DNA from: Candidatus Uhrbacteria bacterium
Lineage (GTDB): Bacteria > Patescibacteriota > Patescibacteriia > 2-12-FULL-60-25
Reading direction: 5' to 3'
NCBI GenBank assembly: GCA_018499965.2
Contig: JAHBAS020000008.1
Location: 1-33,500, forward strand
DNA: 33,500 nucleotides
The notes under the pieces are model-generated. The model was not told the origin of the DNA. It worked only from the letters and a program-made list of their open reading frames with translations, and made no database searches. The position numbers and the translations under genes are program-made. Position 1 is the stretch's first letter, and each line of letters starts with the position of its first letter. This document shows positions 1 through 7,448 of this stretch, piece after piece.

Positions 1-1
1 C

Positions 2-220
2 GCAACGATTGAAACGCTTTTCAAGCCAGACCATATCATCATCGGGGGAGGACTTTCGCGCGCATTCCGTTTCTTTGCATCAACGATGCGCCGGATTCAT
101 GCATTGCGTCGATTCCCGCAAGAAGCGCCGGTCGCCATCGTATCCCCATCTTCCTTCGGAGCAGAGCTCGGGGCGTACGGCGCAGCGATAACGGGCAAGT
201 GGCCAAGTTCGGCACAATGA
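2..220 (+). CDS. ROK-family sugar kinase, C-terminal end (partial)
   Basis: The reading frame is open from the left edge and ends in TGA, giving the last 72 residues of a protein whose start lies outside the window. It contains 'FKPDHIIIGGGLSRAF' followed by 'SSFGAELGAYGAAI'. These match the C-terminal end of ROK-family kinases, where a Pro-x-x-(I/V)-x-(I/L)-GGG strand-turn precedes a final GAxGAA helix that packs against the ATP site. ROK proteins are cytosolic sugar kinases (glucokinase, fructokinase, N-acetylmannosamine kinase) or, with an N-terminal helix-turn-helix, repressors. The fragment cannot separate these, because the catalytic Asp, the zinc motif and any DNA-binding domain lie upstream. 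The next gene is convergent and is separated by a strong hairpin. Confidence 0.75.
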   Translation, partial: ATIETLFKPDHIIIGGGLSRAFRFFASTMRRIHALRRFPQEAPVAIVSPSSFGAELGAYGAAITGKWPSSAQ

Positions 221-252
221 TACAAAACAAAAAAGCCGATCTCATGAGTACC

Positions 253-287
253 GGACTGCGCGTAGAGACGATCTCTACGCGCAGTCC
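253..287. terminator. Perfect 16-bp hairpin between convergent genes
   Basis: Positions 253-268 and 272-287 are exact reverse complements around a 3-nt loop. The stem lies between the ROK gene (plus) and the 294-1049 gene (minus). There is no T run directly after it on the plus strand. On the minus strand the nearest T run is about 18 nt further on (complement of 230-235). It probably ends transcription from the right or protects RNA 3' ends, but it is not a textbook intrinsic terminator. Confidence 0.5.
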
Positions 288-293
288 AGCCCA

Positions 294-1049
294 TTACAAT
301 CGACTGAGACGCGGATTGCGAAAGGAACGAAGATCTTGAGGAGCAGCAGCCGTACGAGACGATATATCACGAGAAGACGTTTCCATGATCGTTCGTGCGT
401 GAGGATCGATGTCTGATGACCCTCCATCTGAAAGATCAGGAGGGATTTTCGCGTTCGGCGTGACGAGAAATGCCCGCAAACGCTCACCCATCGTTATGGC
501 ATCCACACCCTCGAAACAGAAGACAAATATCCTCCCCACGTCTGTTTCATACACCACGCCATCGTCATCGCCGCCGCCGACAAGCTCCGAAAATTCTTTG
601 CGATCTTGCGGCGTCGTCAAAAATACGACATGTTTTGCAGACTCGGCATCTATGGAGATTGCAGGAATTCGATCATGAATGCGTTTAAGACGATCGAAGA
701 TTTCCCTTTGACCGCCTTGTCCGACCTGAACATCCACCCCTGGCAACCAAGGTAAAAATACGACGATCGGCGCATGGGTTCTGATCTTTTCGCACACGAC
801 GCTAAAATGTCGCTCGTATCGCGAAAAGACCATATCTTCATCACGAAACGTACAATGAATGTCCTGCGGCATAATGCAGCGACTCCAAATGATTCCCGCA
901 TGCGTCACAACGCTCTCGATCCGTTCGCGTACGACATCCTGAATAGGCAATCCTCTCGGAAAAAACAGAAGCGTAGATATGGCTTTTGTCACAACAATAG
1001 CCCTCCTCTTTTGTTTGACGGTCAAAGAACAACTCGCACGACCGTTCAT
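294..1049 (-). CDS. Hypothetical protein, 251 aa, orphan gene
   Basis: I do not recognise this family. The ATG at 1049 is chosen because a full AGGAGG lies 6 nt upstream; the frame stays open further upstream only through a TTG inside the promoter. The protein has a basic N-terminus, then 'KAISTLLFFPRG' and 'APIVVFLPWLPG', which look like buried beta strands. An acidic-glycine loop 'VGGGDDDG' lies in the middle, and the last 35 residues are rich in Arg and Ser and probably disordered. An 'IHCTF' motif recalls half of a 2H-phosphoesterase signature, but no proper second His-x-Thr follows, so I do not assign it. The gene is divergent from the 1203 gene, and their -35 regions lie in one palindrome, so the two may be co-regulated. 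It stands alone, with a hairpin after its stop. Confidence 0.7.
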   Translation of the reverse strand: MNGRASCSLTVKQKRRAIVVTKAISTLLFFPRGLPIQDVVRERIESVVTHAGIIWSRCIMPQDIHCTFRDEDMVFSRYERHFSVVCEKIRTHAPIVVFLPWLPGVDVQVGQGGQREIFDRLKRIHDRIPAISIDAESAKHVVFLTTPQDRKEFSELVGGGDDDGVVYETDVGRIFVFCFEGVDAITMGERLRAFLVTPNAKIPPDLSDGGSSDIDPHARTIMETSSRDISSRTAAAPQDLRSFRNPRLSRL

Positions 1050-1088
1050 CGGTAGCCTCCTGTACTTGTCATGTGCATGCATGAAAGC

Positions 1089-1131
1089 ATATTCAAGTGG
1101 GATTGACAAGATGTCAAACAATCTATACGAT
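1089..1131. promoter_or_regulatory. Divergent promoters sharing a TTGACA palindrome
   Basis: The plus promoter is TTGACA at 1103-1108, a 17-bp spacer and TACGAT at 1126-1131, driving the 1203 gene. The minus -35 is the TTGACA complementary to 1112-1117; its -10 is weaker (AATATG or GAATAT near 1088-1094). Together the two -35s make the inverted repeat TTGACAagaTGTCAA (1103-1117). RNA polymerase could hardly occupy both at once, and a dimeric repressor could cover both. Confidence 0.65.
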
Positions 1132-1202
1132 CCCTATGGCCTTTTATAAGGCTTTTTGCCCTTTCACACGTGAACCCAACCCCAACACCTTAGGAGGTTT
1201 CA

Positions 1203-2303
1203 ATGAAACCACCCTACCCTCGCAAACCCCACATCCACATCATGGTCGACGGGGAGGCTGTCTCCCGTTGGCCCAGTCCGCTTCTTACTGCGGAATACAT
1301 CAGCCGGCTCGCTCAAGCAGAAGGGGACATCCACTCTGCAATGGTCGTAGCCGACGTCAATCTTGCCGGCACAGCGCCAAATCAACCCTTTGATCAACGC
1401 GTGGATAGCTGGAAGCAGAATGGATTCGAAATCGTTTACACCAAGCGAGCAGCCGTGCCAGGCATTGGCACGAATATCAATACGATCTCCGTGACGCGAG
1501 AACACCTGATTGCTCATCTGCCCCACAAGCTCGATCTCATCCAACGAGATCCAGATGCCGTCCTCCTCCTCGTCATTGGAGACGTACGCTACACGGAACT
1601 CGTTCCGGAACTCGCTCGACGACAAATGCCGTTTATCGTTTTTGCGACAAACGCGATCCTCGATCGGGAAGACGTGCGAGCATCGGCGGAGTGCATACGG
1701 TGCCTGTACGACAATGGTGATACCGATCTTAGGGTCTACATGAGCATCATAGATCCGGTCAAACCGATACCAGCTGTTTTTCGACCCACGGAAGAAGAAC
1801 AGCGGGAGTTCGATCGGATGATCGCTTCTGAAATGGATTGCAAACGATGCGGACACAGAATCAAGATCGGACAGTACATTCAACATGAATGCTGCCCGCT
1901 CTATCGAGAGCCGTCCAACGTTCACATCGTGAATGCATCAGACATCGTCATTGCCATCAACGTGCTCGATGATATGGATGTCGTTGACTTCTTCCAGTGG
2001 TACCACGACATTCTTGAATCAAACACATCAGACGACGTCATCGACCTCGTCCTTCAACGATCGTCCGTGACGCAGGAAGTCATTGACGCGATATGCATCC
2101 TCCGATTCCTTATCAGAGAGGAGGGGTGCTTAGTGAGCGACCTCATAAGGAACATGGGAGCGATCCCAAGCGACCTTGAACGACTCGAGCAACTGCATCT
2201 CATTAGTGAGGATGATGGTGCGTATCAACTCTCAACGCAAAGCCCCCTCGATAAAGAGGCGTTACAGCGGCTGATTCGTAATCTCGACGACGACCTTCCG
2301 TAG
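1203..2303 (+). CDS. NYN/PIN-like domain protein with Cys cluster and C-terminal winged-helix-like region
   Basis: The 366-aa protein starts at ATG 1203 with AGGAGG 5 nt upstream. Residues 10-150 follow the plan of NYN (LabA/DUF88-type) nuclease domains. They show a first strand ending in an acidic residue ('IHIMVDGE', D16), a Lys-Leu-Asp segment at 109-111, and 'LLLVIGDVRYTELVPEL' (D127), which matches the family's SGDxDF-x-P motif. The usual Asn after 'DG' is Ala and the SGD serine is Ile, so the site is divergent and activity is uncertain. Residues 213-231 hold C213-x2-C216 and C230-C231, a likely zinc site. Residues about 290-345 look like a winged helix ('IREEGCLVSDLIRNMGAIPSDLERLEQLHLI'-type pattern). 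NYN proteins are RNA nucleases or RNA/DNA-associated regulators; here that is inference. It is a single gene with its own promoter and terminator. Confidence 0.7.
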   Translation: MKPPYPRKPHIHIMVDGEAVSRWPSPLLTAEYISRLAQAEGDIHSAMVVADVNLAGTAPNQPFDQRVDSWKQNGFEIVYTKRAAVPGIGTNINTISVTREHLIAHLPHKLDLIQRDPDAVLLLVIGDVRYTELVPELARRQMPFIVFATNAILDREDVRASAECIRCLYDNGDTDLRVYMSIIDPVKPIPAVFRPTEEEQREFDRMIASEMDCKRCGHRIKIGQYIQHECCPLYREPSNVHIVNASDIVIAINVLDDMDVVDFFQWYHDILESNTSDDVIDLVLQRSSVTQEVIDAICILRFLIREEGCLVSDLIRNMGAIPSDLERLEQLHLISEDDGAYQLSTQSPLDKEALQRLIRNLDDDLP

Positions 2304-2390
2304 CGACGTACGAGAAAACAAGGCATCCGTTTCTGGGGTGGATTCACATCTTTCTTTTCTTTGTCAAAACGCAACGTGCGCTGTTGACCC

Positions 2391-2443
2391 CAAGCGGTAC
2401 CGCCAGGATTTATCCTCGACTCGGTACCGCTTGTTTCGTTTTT
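2391..2443 (+). terminator. Intrinsic terminator of the NYN-like gene
   Basis: A 12-bp perfect stem (2391-2402 with 2422-2433, core AAGCGGTACCG) around a 19-nt loop is followed by TTTCGTTTTT. Confidence 0.8.
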
Positions 2444-2494
2444 CCTCATTCCGTTCTTATGGATCCTATGCTATCGTGACGCGCATTCATCCCT

Positions 2495-3079
2495 ATGCCG
2501 CGACGTGAAATTGTCTTTGATATCGAAACGCGAAATACGTTCCAAGATGTTGGAGCCTACAATCCAGCCCTGCTTCAAGTCTCTCTCGTGGGTGTCTATT
2601 TTTACGAGACGGACACGTTCGAGGCCTTCCTGGAAGAAGATCTTCCAAAGCTCTGGCCTCGTTTTGAACGTGCGGATCGCATTATCGGATACAATAGCGA
2701 TAACTTCGATTTTCCATGCCTGCAACGATACTACCCGGGAGAACTCGCAAAACTTCCATCGCTTGACCTTCTCGTAGAGATTCAAAAACGATTAGGCTTT
2801 CGCATCAAGCTCGACGACGTTGCACATGCTACGCTCGGCATGGGAAAAACCGGACACGGACTCCAAGCCGTTGAATTCTGGAAGAAAGGAGAGATCGAAA
2901 AGTTAAAAGACTACTGCTTGCAAGACGTTCGCGTTACACGAGACGTGTATGAATACGCACTCGAACATAAAGAAGTCAAATACACGGACCGCATGGGAAA
3001 CCTCCAAACCATCTCCCTCCCCATCGACCCTGTTGACGTACGCGTGACACCCACGATAAACCTTAGCTTGGGTTTGTAA
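2495..3079 (+). CDS. DEDDy 3'-5' exonuclease, RNase H-like fold (YprB/RNase_H_2 type)
   Basis: The 194-aa protein begins 'REIVFDIETRN', giving the ExoI motif D9-x-E11. 'IIGYNSDNFDFPCLQ' supplies the ExoII Asp (D72) in the N-x-(N/D)-F-D form typical of the family. 'YCLQDVRVTRDVYEYA' gives the ExoIII motif Y140-x3-D144. All four metal-binding acids and the tyrosine of a DEDDy nuclease are therefore present. These single-domain proteins act in the cytosol on DNA or RNA 3' ends; which one is not shown here. The nearest relatives are the predicted exonucleases with an RNase_H_2 domain rather than DNA polymerase proofreading subunits. A TATGCTAT box lies at 2467-2474, placing the start codon roughly 15 nt from the likely start site. 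No Shine-Dalgarno site is visible. Confidence 0.8.
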   Translation: MPRREIVFDIETRNTFQDVGAYNPALLQVSLVGVYFYETDTFEAFLEEDLPKLWPRFERADRIIGYNSDNFDFPCLQRYYPGELAKLPSLDLLVEIQKRLGFRIKLDDVAHATLGMGKTGHGLQAVEFWKKGEIEKLKDYCLQDVRVTRDVYEYALEHKEVKYTDRMGNLQTISLPIDPVDVRVTPTINLSLGL

Positions 3080-3144
3080 AAAACCCGCATCATTATTCGT
3101 TCAAGTCGAGTTATCCACTGAAAGAGTGGATTTCATCCGATCGA

Positions 3145-3192
3145 ACACAAGATGTTGTGCTATAATTTTCTGGCGACCACAAGATGTTGTGG
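3145..3192 (+). promoter_or_regulatory. Paired NrdR boxes over the nrdJ promoter
   Basis: Two near-identical palindromes, ACACAAGATGTTGTGC (3145-3160) and CCACAAGATGTTGTGG (3177-3192), lie 32 bp apart centre to centre, three helical turns. They match the NrdR consensus (C-A-C-A/T-A ... T-A/T-G-T-G) at 13 and 12 of 16 positions, and the spacing is that of known NrdR operators. The -10 box TATAAT (3161-3166) sits between them, and its extended TG element is inside the first box. NrdR binding would block the promoter when deoxynucleotides are plentiful. No nrdR gene is present in the window. Confidence 0.88.
3158..3173 (+). promoter_or_regulatory. nrdJ: Extended -10 promoter of nrdJ
   Basis: TGCTATAAT at 3158-3166 is a perfect extended -10 element. 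No good -35 is present at 17 bp, which extended -10 promoters tolerate. Predicted transcription start is near 3173. Confidence 0.75.
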
Positions 3193-3311
3193 TCGATAGG
3201 GTACGGGAAACGTAGCAACTCACCGAAGGCTTCTTCAGGTGGGTGGGATCTACCCGCGTTTTACGAGAAATGCGTCTGTCACGATGCATTTTGAAAAAAT
3301 GCTTACCCTAT
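3174..3311 (+). ncRNA. Candidate structured 5' leader of nrdJ
   Basis: The nrdJ leader is about 215 nt. It begins with a perfect 9-bp hairpin (3174-3182 with 3187-3195) formed by the second NrdR box. Next, 3196-3203 (ATAGGGTA) is an exact complement of 3304-3311 (TACCCTAT) and could close a domain of about 100 nt, extended by a G-T pair. Inside are a four-bp TACG/CGTA hairpin (3202-3205 with 3211-3214, competing with the closing helix), a stem ACTCACC-GAAG / CTTC-GGTGGGT around 3218-3242, and a 7-bp hairpin 3286-3302. Six Ts follow the closing helix from 3311, so it might double as a terminator. No known riboswitch consensus was recognised. The remaining 3312-3389 shows no clear structure and no Shine-Dalgarno site. 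Confidence 0.4.
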
Positions 3312-3389
3312 TTTTTGTTCGCCAAAAATAGCGAATAGAACTGCTTATCCTCCATCTTCACGACTCCATTCACTCCATTCTCGTTCAAT

Positions 3390-6300
3390 ATGCAGCCCCA
3401 TGCCTCGCCACGCGTCGAAGAGAAGCCTTCGACCGATTCTCACTCCGTTCCAAGCGCAAAAGCACAAGCTACTGCAATTTGGGACTACGTTACTTCCGTC
3501 CGATCCGTCCGAAAGCGTGATGGACGTGTCGAAGATTTTGATGCACAAAAACTCAAACGCTCCATTGAACGCGCCTTTGAAGCCAGCAGCCAACAGAAAG
3601 ACGAGCAGGGGATCGAACGGACCATCGCAAGCGTTCTCGGTCGATTAGCGAAAAAGTTCAATGGCATCCACGTTCCAGGAACCGATGATGTTCGAGAGAT
3701 CGTCGCCATGACGTTAATCGATCAGAACTATAGCCACGTTTGCAAAAATTTCCTCGCAAAGCGCATTGATATCCATCATCGATCGGATGTTCCGGTATAC
3801 GGCAAAGGGATTCGCTTTGAACGCTTCTTCACCAGACCAAGCGTGCACCCATATGACGCCATCACTTGGGAACGTCGTGACGCGCAGATCACGAACTCAA
3901 AAGGAGAAATTGTTTTTGAACAAAAAGACGTGGAATTGCCAGTATCATACAGTCAAACAGCGACGAATATCCTCGTTTCCAAGTATTTCCGCGGACGCCT
4001 TGGCACTCCTGAACGTGAAACGAGCGTCAAACAAATGGTGGATCGTGTTGCAAAAACCATCGCACAATTCGGACGCCTTGGTGGATACTTCTTGGAAGAA
4101 ACCGACGCGGAAACATTCGAAGCCGAATTGACCGACATCCTCGTAAACCAGCGCGCGGCATTCAATTCCCCAGTGTGGTTTAACGTCGGCGTGAACCCGC
4201 AGCCACAGTGCTCCGCATGCTTCATCAACTCGGTTCGTGATGACATGCGCTCCATTCTCAACCTCTCAGTCACCGAGGGCATGCTCTTCAAATTCGGTTC
4301 CGGCGCAGGATCTAACCTCTCACGCCTTCGCAGTTCCAAAGAAAAGCTCGGGGGATCATCTGGGCACTCTTCTGGCCCGGTGTCGTTCATGAAGGGCTTA
4401 GACGCCTTTGCTGGTGTTATCCGATCCGGAGGAAAAACGCGACGTGCAGCAAAGATGGTCATCCTTGACGTTGAACATCCAGACGTCACCCGATTCATCT
4501 GGTGCAAAGCAAAAGAAGAAAAGAAAGCGCATGCGCTTATTGATGCCGGCTATGACGGATCCATCGATGGAGAAGCGTACGGATCAATCTTCTACCAGAA
4601 TGCGAACAACTCCGTGCGCGTGACGGATGAATTCATGAAAGCCGTTGAAGAAGATGCGGATTTCTGGACGAAGTACGTTTTGACCGGCGAACCATGCGAA
4701 CGATTCAAGGCACGCGAACTCATGCGTCAGATCGCACAAGCGGCATGGGAATGCGGAGATCCTGGCATTCAGTACGACACCACCATTAACGACTGGCACA
4801 CCTGCGCAAACTCCGATCGCATCTACGCATCAAACCCATGCTCGGAATACATGTTCTTGGACGATACGGCCTGTAATCTCTCATCCGTAAACCTCATGAA
4901 GTGTCGACGTCCGGATGGCATCTTTGATGTGGACGCGTATAAGCACATCTGTAAGACGATGATCACCGCACAAGAAATCGTCGTAGATTTCTCAAGTTAC
5001 CCAACGCCAGCCATTGAGCAGAATTCTTGGGACTATCGAACACTCGGCTTAGGATACGCGAACCTCGGTGCACTCTTAATGAGCCGCGGACTCGCGTACG
5101 ACGGGGACGAGGGACGAAATCTCGCCGCAGCGCTCACCGCCATCCTCTCTGGCGTCGCCTACGAACAGTCCGCAAAAATCGCCGAGAAGCTCGGACCATT
5201 CCGTTGGTATCAGCGCAACGAAGATGCGATGCTCCGCGTGATTCGTAAGCATCGCGATGCCGCAAACCGCATCGATCCACGAGGCGTTCCAAGCGACATC
5301 CTCCAAGAGGCACATGTCTCATGGGATCGAGCGCTCGAAGAAGGGGAGCGTTCGGGATACCGCAATGCACAGATCTCCGTGCTTGCCCCAACTGGAACCA
5401 TCGGCTTCCTCATGGACTGTCAGACAACAGGTATTGAACCGCCAATCGCCCTCGTTTCCTATAAGTGGCTCGTTGGCGGAGGCATGCTCAAACTCGTGAA
5501 CGAAACCGTTCCGGAAGCGCTCCACGCTCTCGGGTATCGCGAAAACGAAATTCGAGACATTCTCGCATTCATTGATGAACGCGACACGATCGAAGGCGCT
5601 CCACACCTCAAAACAGAACATCTCCCGGTTTTCGATTGCGCGTTCAAGGCTGCCCAGGGTACGCGATCCATCGCTCCAATGGGACATCTTAAAATGATGG
5701 GTGCGGTTCAGCCATTCCTCTCCGGCGCCATTTCCAAAACCGTGAACATGCCGAACAACGCCACGGTGGACGAAGTGATGGATACGTACATCGAGGGATG
5801 GAAAATGGGACTCAAGGCGATCGCGATCTACCGTGACGGATGTAAGCGCGCGCAACCCCTTACCACAAGCAAGGAAGAATCGAAGAGCGAAAAAACGCCA
5901 GCACCAGTCGCCGTGACGCAACCAATCGCTTCCGTTCCCGTTGCAACCATCTCTTCCGCACCGATCGATGGTACCGAACCGTTCCAGGCACGTCGTCGCC
6001 GTCTTCCAGACGAACGCAAGGCCGTGACGCACAAATTCCGCATCGGTGTACACGAAGGATTCATCACGGTCGGCTTGTACAACGACGGAACGCCAGGTGA
6101 AATCTTCATCACAATGAGTAAAGAAGGCAGCACGCTTTCCGGACTCCTCGACTCGTTCGCCACATCCGTTTCCATCGGTCTTCAGTACGGCGTTCCGCTC
6201 AAAAAGCTCGTCAATAACTTCGCGCACGTTCGCTACGAACCATCCGGATTCACGAACAACCCGAACATCCGCATGGCGAAGTCGATTACGGACTACATCT

Positions 6301-6605
6301 TCCGCTGGCTTGCGCTCAAGTTCTTGCCATCCGAAGATCGACAGGCTTTAGGCCTCAAGGTCGACGACGAACTCATCCCAGCGTCCGACAACGGGGGAGC
6401 GGTTCTCGAAGAGCCGTCTGAAGAAGAAAAGCAGGCGAGCCTCCTCGATCTCCAGAAGTCACAGGAGAACGGCACGGATAAAATGACGTCAATGTTCGAC
6501 AACCAGTCTGACGCCCCGCTCTGCGATACCTGCGGTTCCATCATGGTTCGCAATGCCGCTTGTTACAAATGCTTGAATTGCGGCAATACGAGCGGATGCT
6601 CCTAA
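3390..6605 (+). CDS. nrdJ: Vitamin B12-dependent (class II) ribonucleoside-diphosphate reductase
   Basis: The 1071-aa enzyme reduces ribonucleotides to deoxyribonucleotides in the cytosol, using adenosylcobalamin to make the thiyl radical. Residues about 39-128 form an ATP-cone ('VRKRDGRVEDFDAQKL'), the allosteric dATP/ATP domain. The barrel carries the first redox cysteine in 'CSAC' (C274/C277), the catalytic loop 'NPCSE' (N482, radical C484, E486) and the second redox cysteine in 'TACNLSSVNL' (C495). The phosphate-binding loop reads 'PTGTIGFLMDCQTTGIEP'. After a Pro/Ala/Ser-rich linker near 820-860 comes the C-terminal NrdJ region, which ends with a four-cysteine cluster, CxxC...CxxC plus a final Cys, that re-reduces the active site. 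Length and order match NrdJ. The ATG has no Shine-Dalgarno site, but nothing upstream in frame is better. Confidence 0.96.
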   Translation: MQPHASPRVEEKPSTDSHSVPSAKAQATAIWDYVTSVRSVRKRDGRVEDFDAQKLKRSIERAFEASSQQKDEQGIERTIASVLGRLAKKFNGIHVPGTDDVREIVAMTLIDQNYSHVCKNFLAKRIDIHHRSDVPVYGKGIRFERFFTRPSVHPYDAITWERRDAQITNSKGEIVFEQKDVELPVSYSQTATNILVSKYFRGRLGTPERETSVKQMVDRVAKTIAQFGRLGGYFLEETDAETFEAELTDILVNQRAAFNSPVWFNVGVNPQPQCSACFINSVRDDMRSILNLSVTEGMLFKFGSGAGSNLSRLRSSKEKLGGSSGHSSGPVSFMKGLDAFAGVIRSGGKTRRAAKMVILDVEHPDVTRFIWCKAKEEKKAHALIDAGYDGSIDGEAYGSIFYQNANNSVRVTDEFMKAVEEDADFWTKYVLTGEPCERFKARELMRQIAQAAWECGDPGIQYDTTINDWHTCANSDRIYASNPCSEYMFLDDTACNLSSVNLMKCRRPDGIFDVDAYKHICKTMITAQEIVVDFSSYPTPAIEQNSWDYRTLGLGYANLGALLMSRGLAYDGDEGRNLAAALTAILSGVAYEQSAKIAEKLGPFRWYQRNEDAMLRVIRKHRDAANRIDPRGVPSDILQEAHVSWDRALEEGERSGYRNAQISVLAPTGTIGFLMDCQTTGIEPPIALVSYKWLVGGGMLKLVNETVPEALHALGYRENEIRDILAFIDERDTIEGAPHLKTEHLPVFDCAFKAAQGTRSIAPMGHLKMMGAVQPFLSGAISKTVNMPNNATVDEVMDTYIEGWKMGLKAIAIYRDGCKRAQPLTTSKEESKSEKTPAPVAVTQPIASVPVATISSAPIDGTEPFQARRRRLPDERKAVTHKFRIGVHEGFITVGLYNDGTPGEIFITMSKEGSTLSGLLDSFATSVSIGLQYGVPLKKLVNNFAHVRYEPSGFTNNPNIRMAKSITDYIFRWLALKFLPSEDRQALGLKVDDELIPASDNGGAVLEEPSEEEKQASLLDLQKSQENGTDKMTSMFDNQSDAPLCDTCGSIMVRNAACYKCLNCGNTSGCS

Positions 6606-6627
6606 AAGCAAAAGCTAAACGTGAAAG

Positions 6628-6655
6628 AAAAAGACGAGGTCACCCTCGTCTTTTT
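6628..6655 (+). terminator. Intrinsic terminator of nrdJ
   Basis: A 12-bp stem AAAAAGACGAGG / CCTCGTCTTTTT closes a TCAC loop and ends in Ts, 22 nt after the nrdJ stop. Confidence 0.9.
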
Positions 6656-6667
6656 CGTATACGTGAC

Positions 6668-6696
6668 TTTACAAAAAGAGCTTTTTCACGTACCAT
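6668..6696 (+). promoter_or_regulatory. Promoter of the 6729 membrane-protein gene
   Basis: TTTACA (6668-6673), 17-bp spacer, TACCAT (6691-6696). It places the start site near 6703 and rules out in-frame start codons further upstream. Confidence 0.6.
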
Positions 6697-6728
6697 ACGG
6701 CCCGCCTCTATCTATCAGACGGAGCCTG

Positions 6729-7388
6729 ATGCCCCTCGACCCCTCCCTCAGCGTTCAAATCAGCCCCTCCGCATCTTTAGATCCCAACATGTTACTCACG
6801 ATCCTCTTACTCCTCCTCGTGCTCTACGGCGTCACGCTGGCCTTCCTATGGGGATGGGCGATTGTGCACGCCTACACCACCCCTCGCATCCCGTTCTCCC
6901 GACGCGGACTCTGGACCGTTGCCCTATGCTGCAATCCGCTCGCAAGCATGTGGTACTGGTACATCTGGAAGCGTTGGGCATTCTGGATTCTCTTTGCTCC
7001 CACATTCATTTTCGCCGCACTTCTCCCAGAACTCCTGGAGGCGGTTATTCATGCATTGAGCATTCGAGAAATCGGTGATCGCTTTGTCAGTATCGCGAAC
7101 GTTTTTTTAACGAACATCCTCGATGCGATTCCGCTCCCTGTCGCAATCCCGCTTTTTGCCTTTCCATTCGTCCTTCGCCTTGCCGCGCTGGCACACCTCG
7201 GAGGGAATAACGACCTTGAAGCTGCAGATCGAAACGACCACGCCGTCACGTTCGCACTTCCACTCTTCGGATTCGGCGCAGCCATGACATACTGCCTCAA
7301 ATGGCGTCGTGGATGGGCGGTCATCGGATTCTGCTGGTTTCTCCTCGCGGTTGGCGTTACATGGTCACTGCTACGGTTTATCGCATAA
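6729..7388 (+). CDS. Multi-pass membrane protein of unknown function
   Basis: The frame is open from 6621, but that part overlaps the nrdJ terminator and the promoter at 6668-6696. ATG 6729, with GGAG 4 nt upstream, is therefore the likely start (219 aa). An ATG at 6789 at the edge of the first helix is the alternative. About six hydrophobic segments are visible, beginning with 'MLLTILLLLLVLYGVTLAFL'. An aromatic-rich loop 'SMWYWYIWKRWAFW' and a soluble loop 'GGNNDLEAADRNDHA' lie between segments. The C-terminus is the last helix. I recognise no family; a transport, sensing or envelope role cannot be told from the sequence. It stands alone, ends at a strong terminator and faces the 7449-7742 gene. 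Confidence 0.75.
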   Translation: MPLDPSLSVQISPSASLDPNMLLTILLLLLVLYGVTLAFLWGWAIVHAYTTPRIPFSRRGLWTVALCCNPLASMWYWYIWKRWAFWILFAPTFIFAALLPELLEAVIHALSIREIGDRFVSIANVFLTNILDAIPLPVAIPLFAFPFVLRLAALAHLGGNNDLEAADRNDHAVTFALPLFGFGAAMTYCLKWRRGWAVIGFCWFLLAVGVTWSLLRFIA

Positions 7389-7400
7389 AAAATTCGATAT

Positions 7401-7436
7401 AAAAAGCCACGAGCGAACCTCGTGGCTTTTTTTTTC
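7401..7436. terminator. Bidirectional terminator
   Basis: A 13-bp stem AAAAAGCCACGAG / CTCGTGGCTTTTT with loop CGAAC has T runs on both strands, between the 6729 gene and the convergent 7449-7742 gene. Confidence 0.9.
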
Positions 7437-7448
7437 TTAATGACCTTT

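Noticed and set aside
294-1049. 2H phosphoesterase (2'-5' RNA ligase-like) identity for the 251-aa protein
   Set aside because: There is one IHCTF motif, but the second required His-x-Thr/Ser is missing (HVVFL in its place) and the spacing is poor.
1200-1925. Minus-strand frame opposite the NYN-like gene
   Set aside because: The plus gene has a TTGACA-17-TACGAT promoter, AGGAGG, a fold-like motif order and a terminator; the minus frame has none.
3174-3311. Cobalamin riboswitch upstream of the B12-dependent reductase
   Set aside because: The leader is foldable, but I could not find the conserved B12 box or the usual core order. It is kept only as an unassigned structured leader.
3196-3311. 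Purine/2'-deoxyguanosine riboswitch in the nrdJ leader
   Set aside because: A TCTACC string is present, but the two loop-loop partners and three-way junction of that class do not fit; the second hairpin loop has only four bases.
5319-6227. Long minus-strand open frame inside nrdJ, and similar ones at 3953-4507
   Set aside because: They lie wholly within a well-supported nrdJ, have no start signals, and their translations are rich in Arg, Cys and Ser as expected for the antisense of biased codons.
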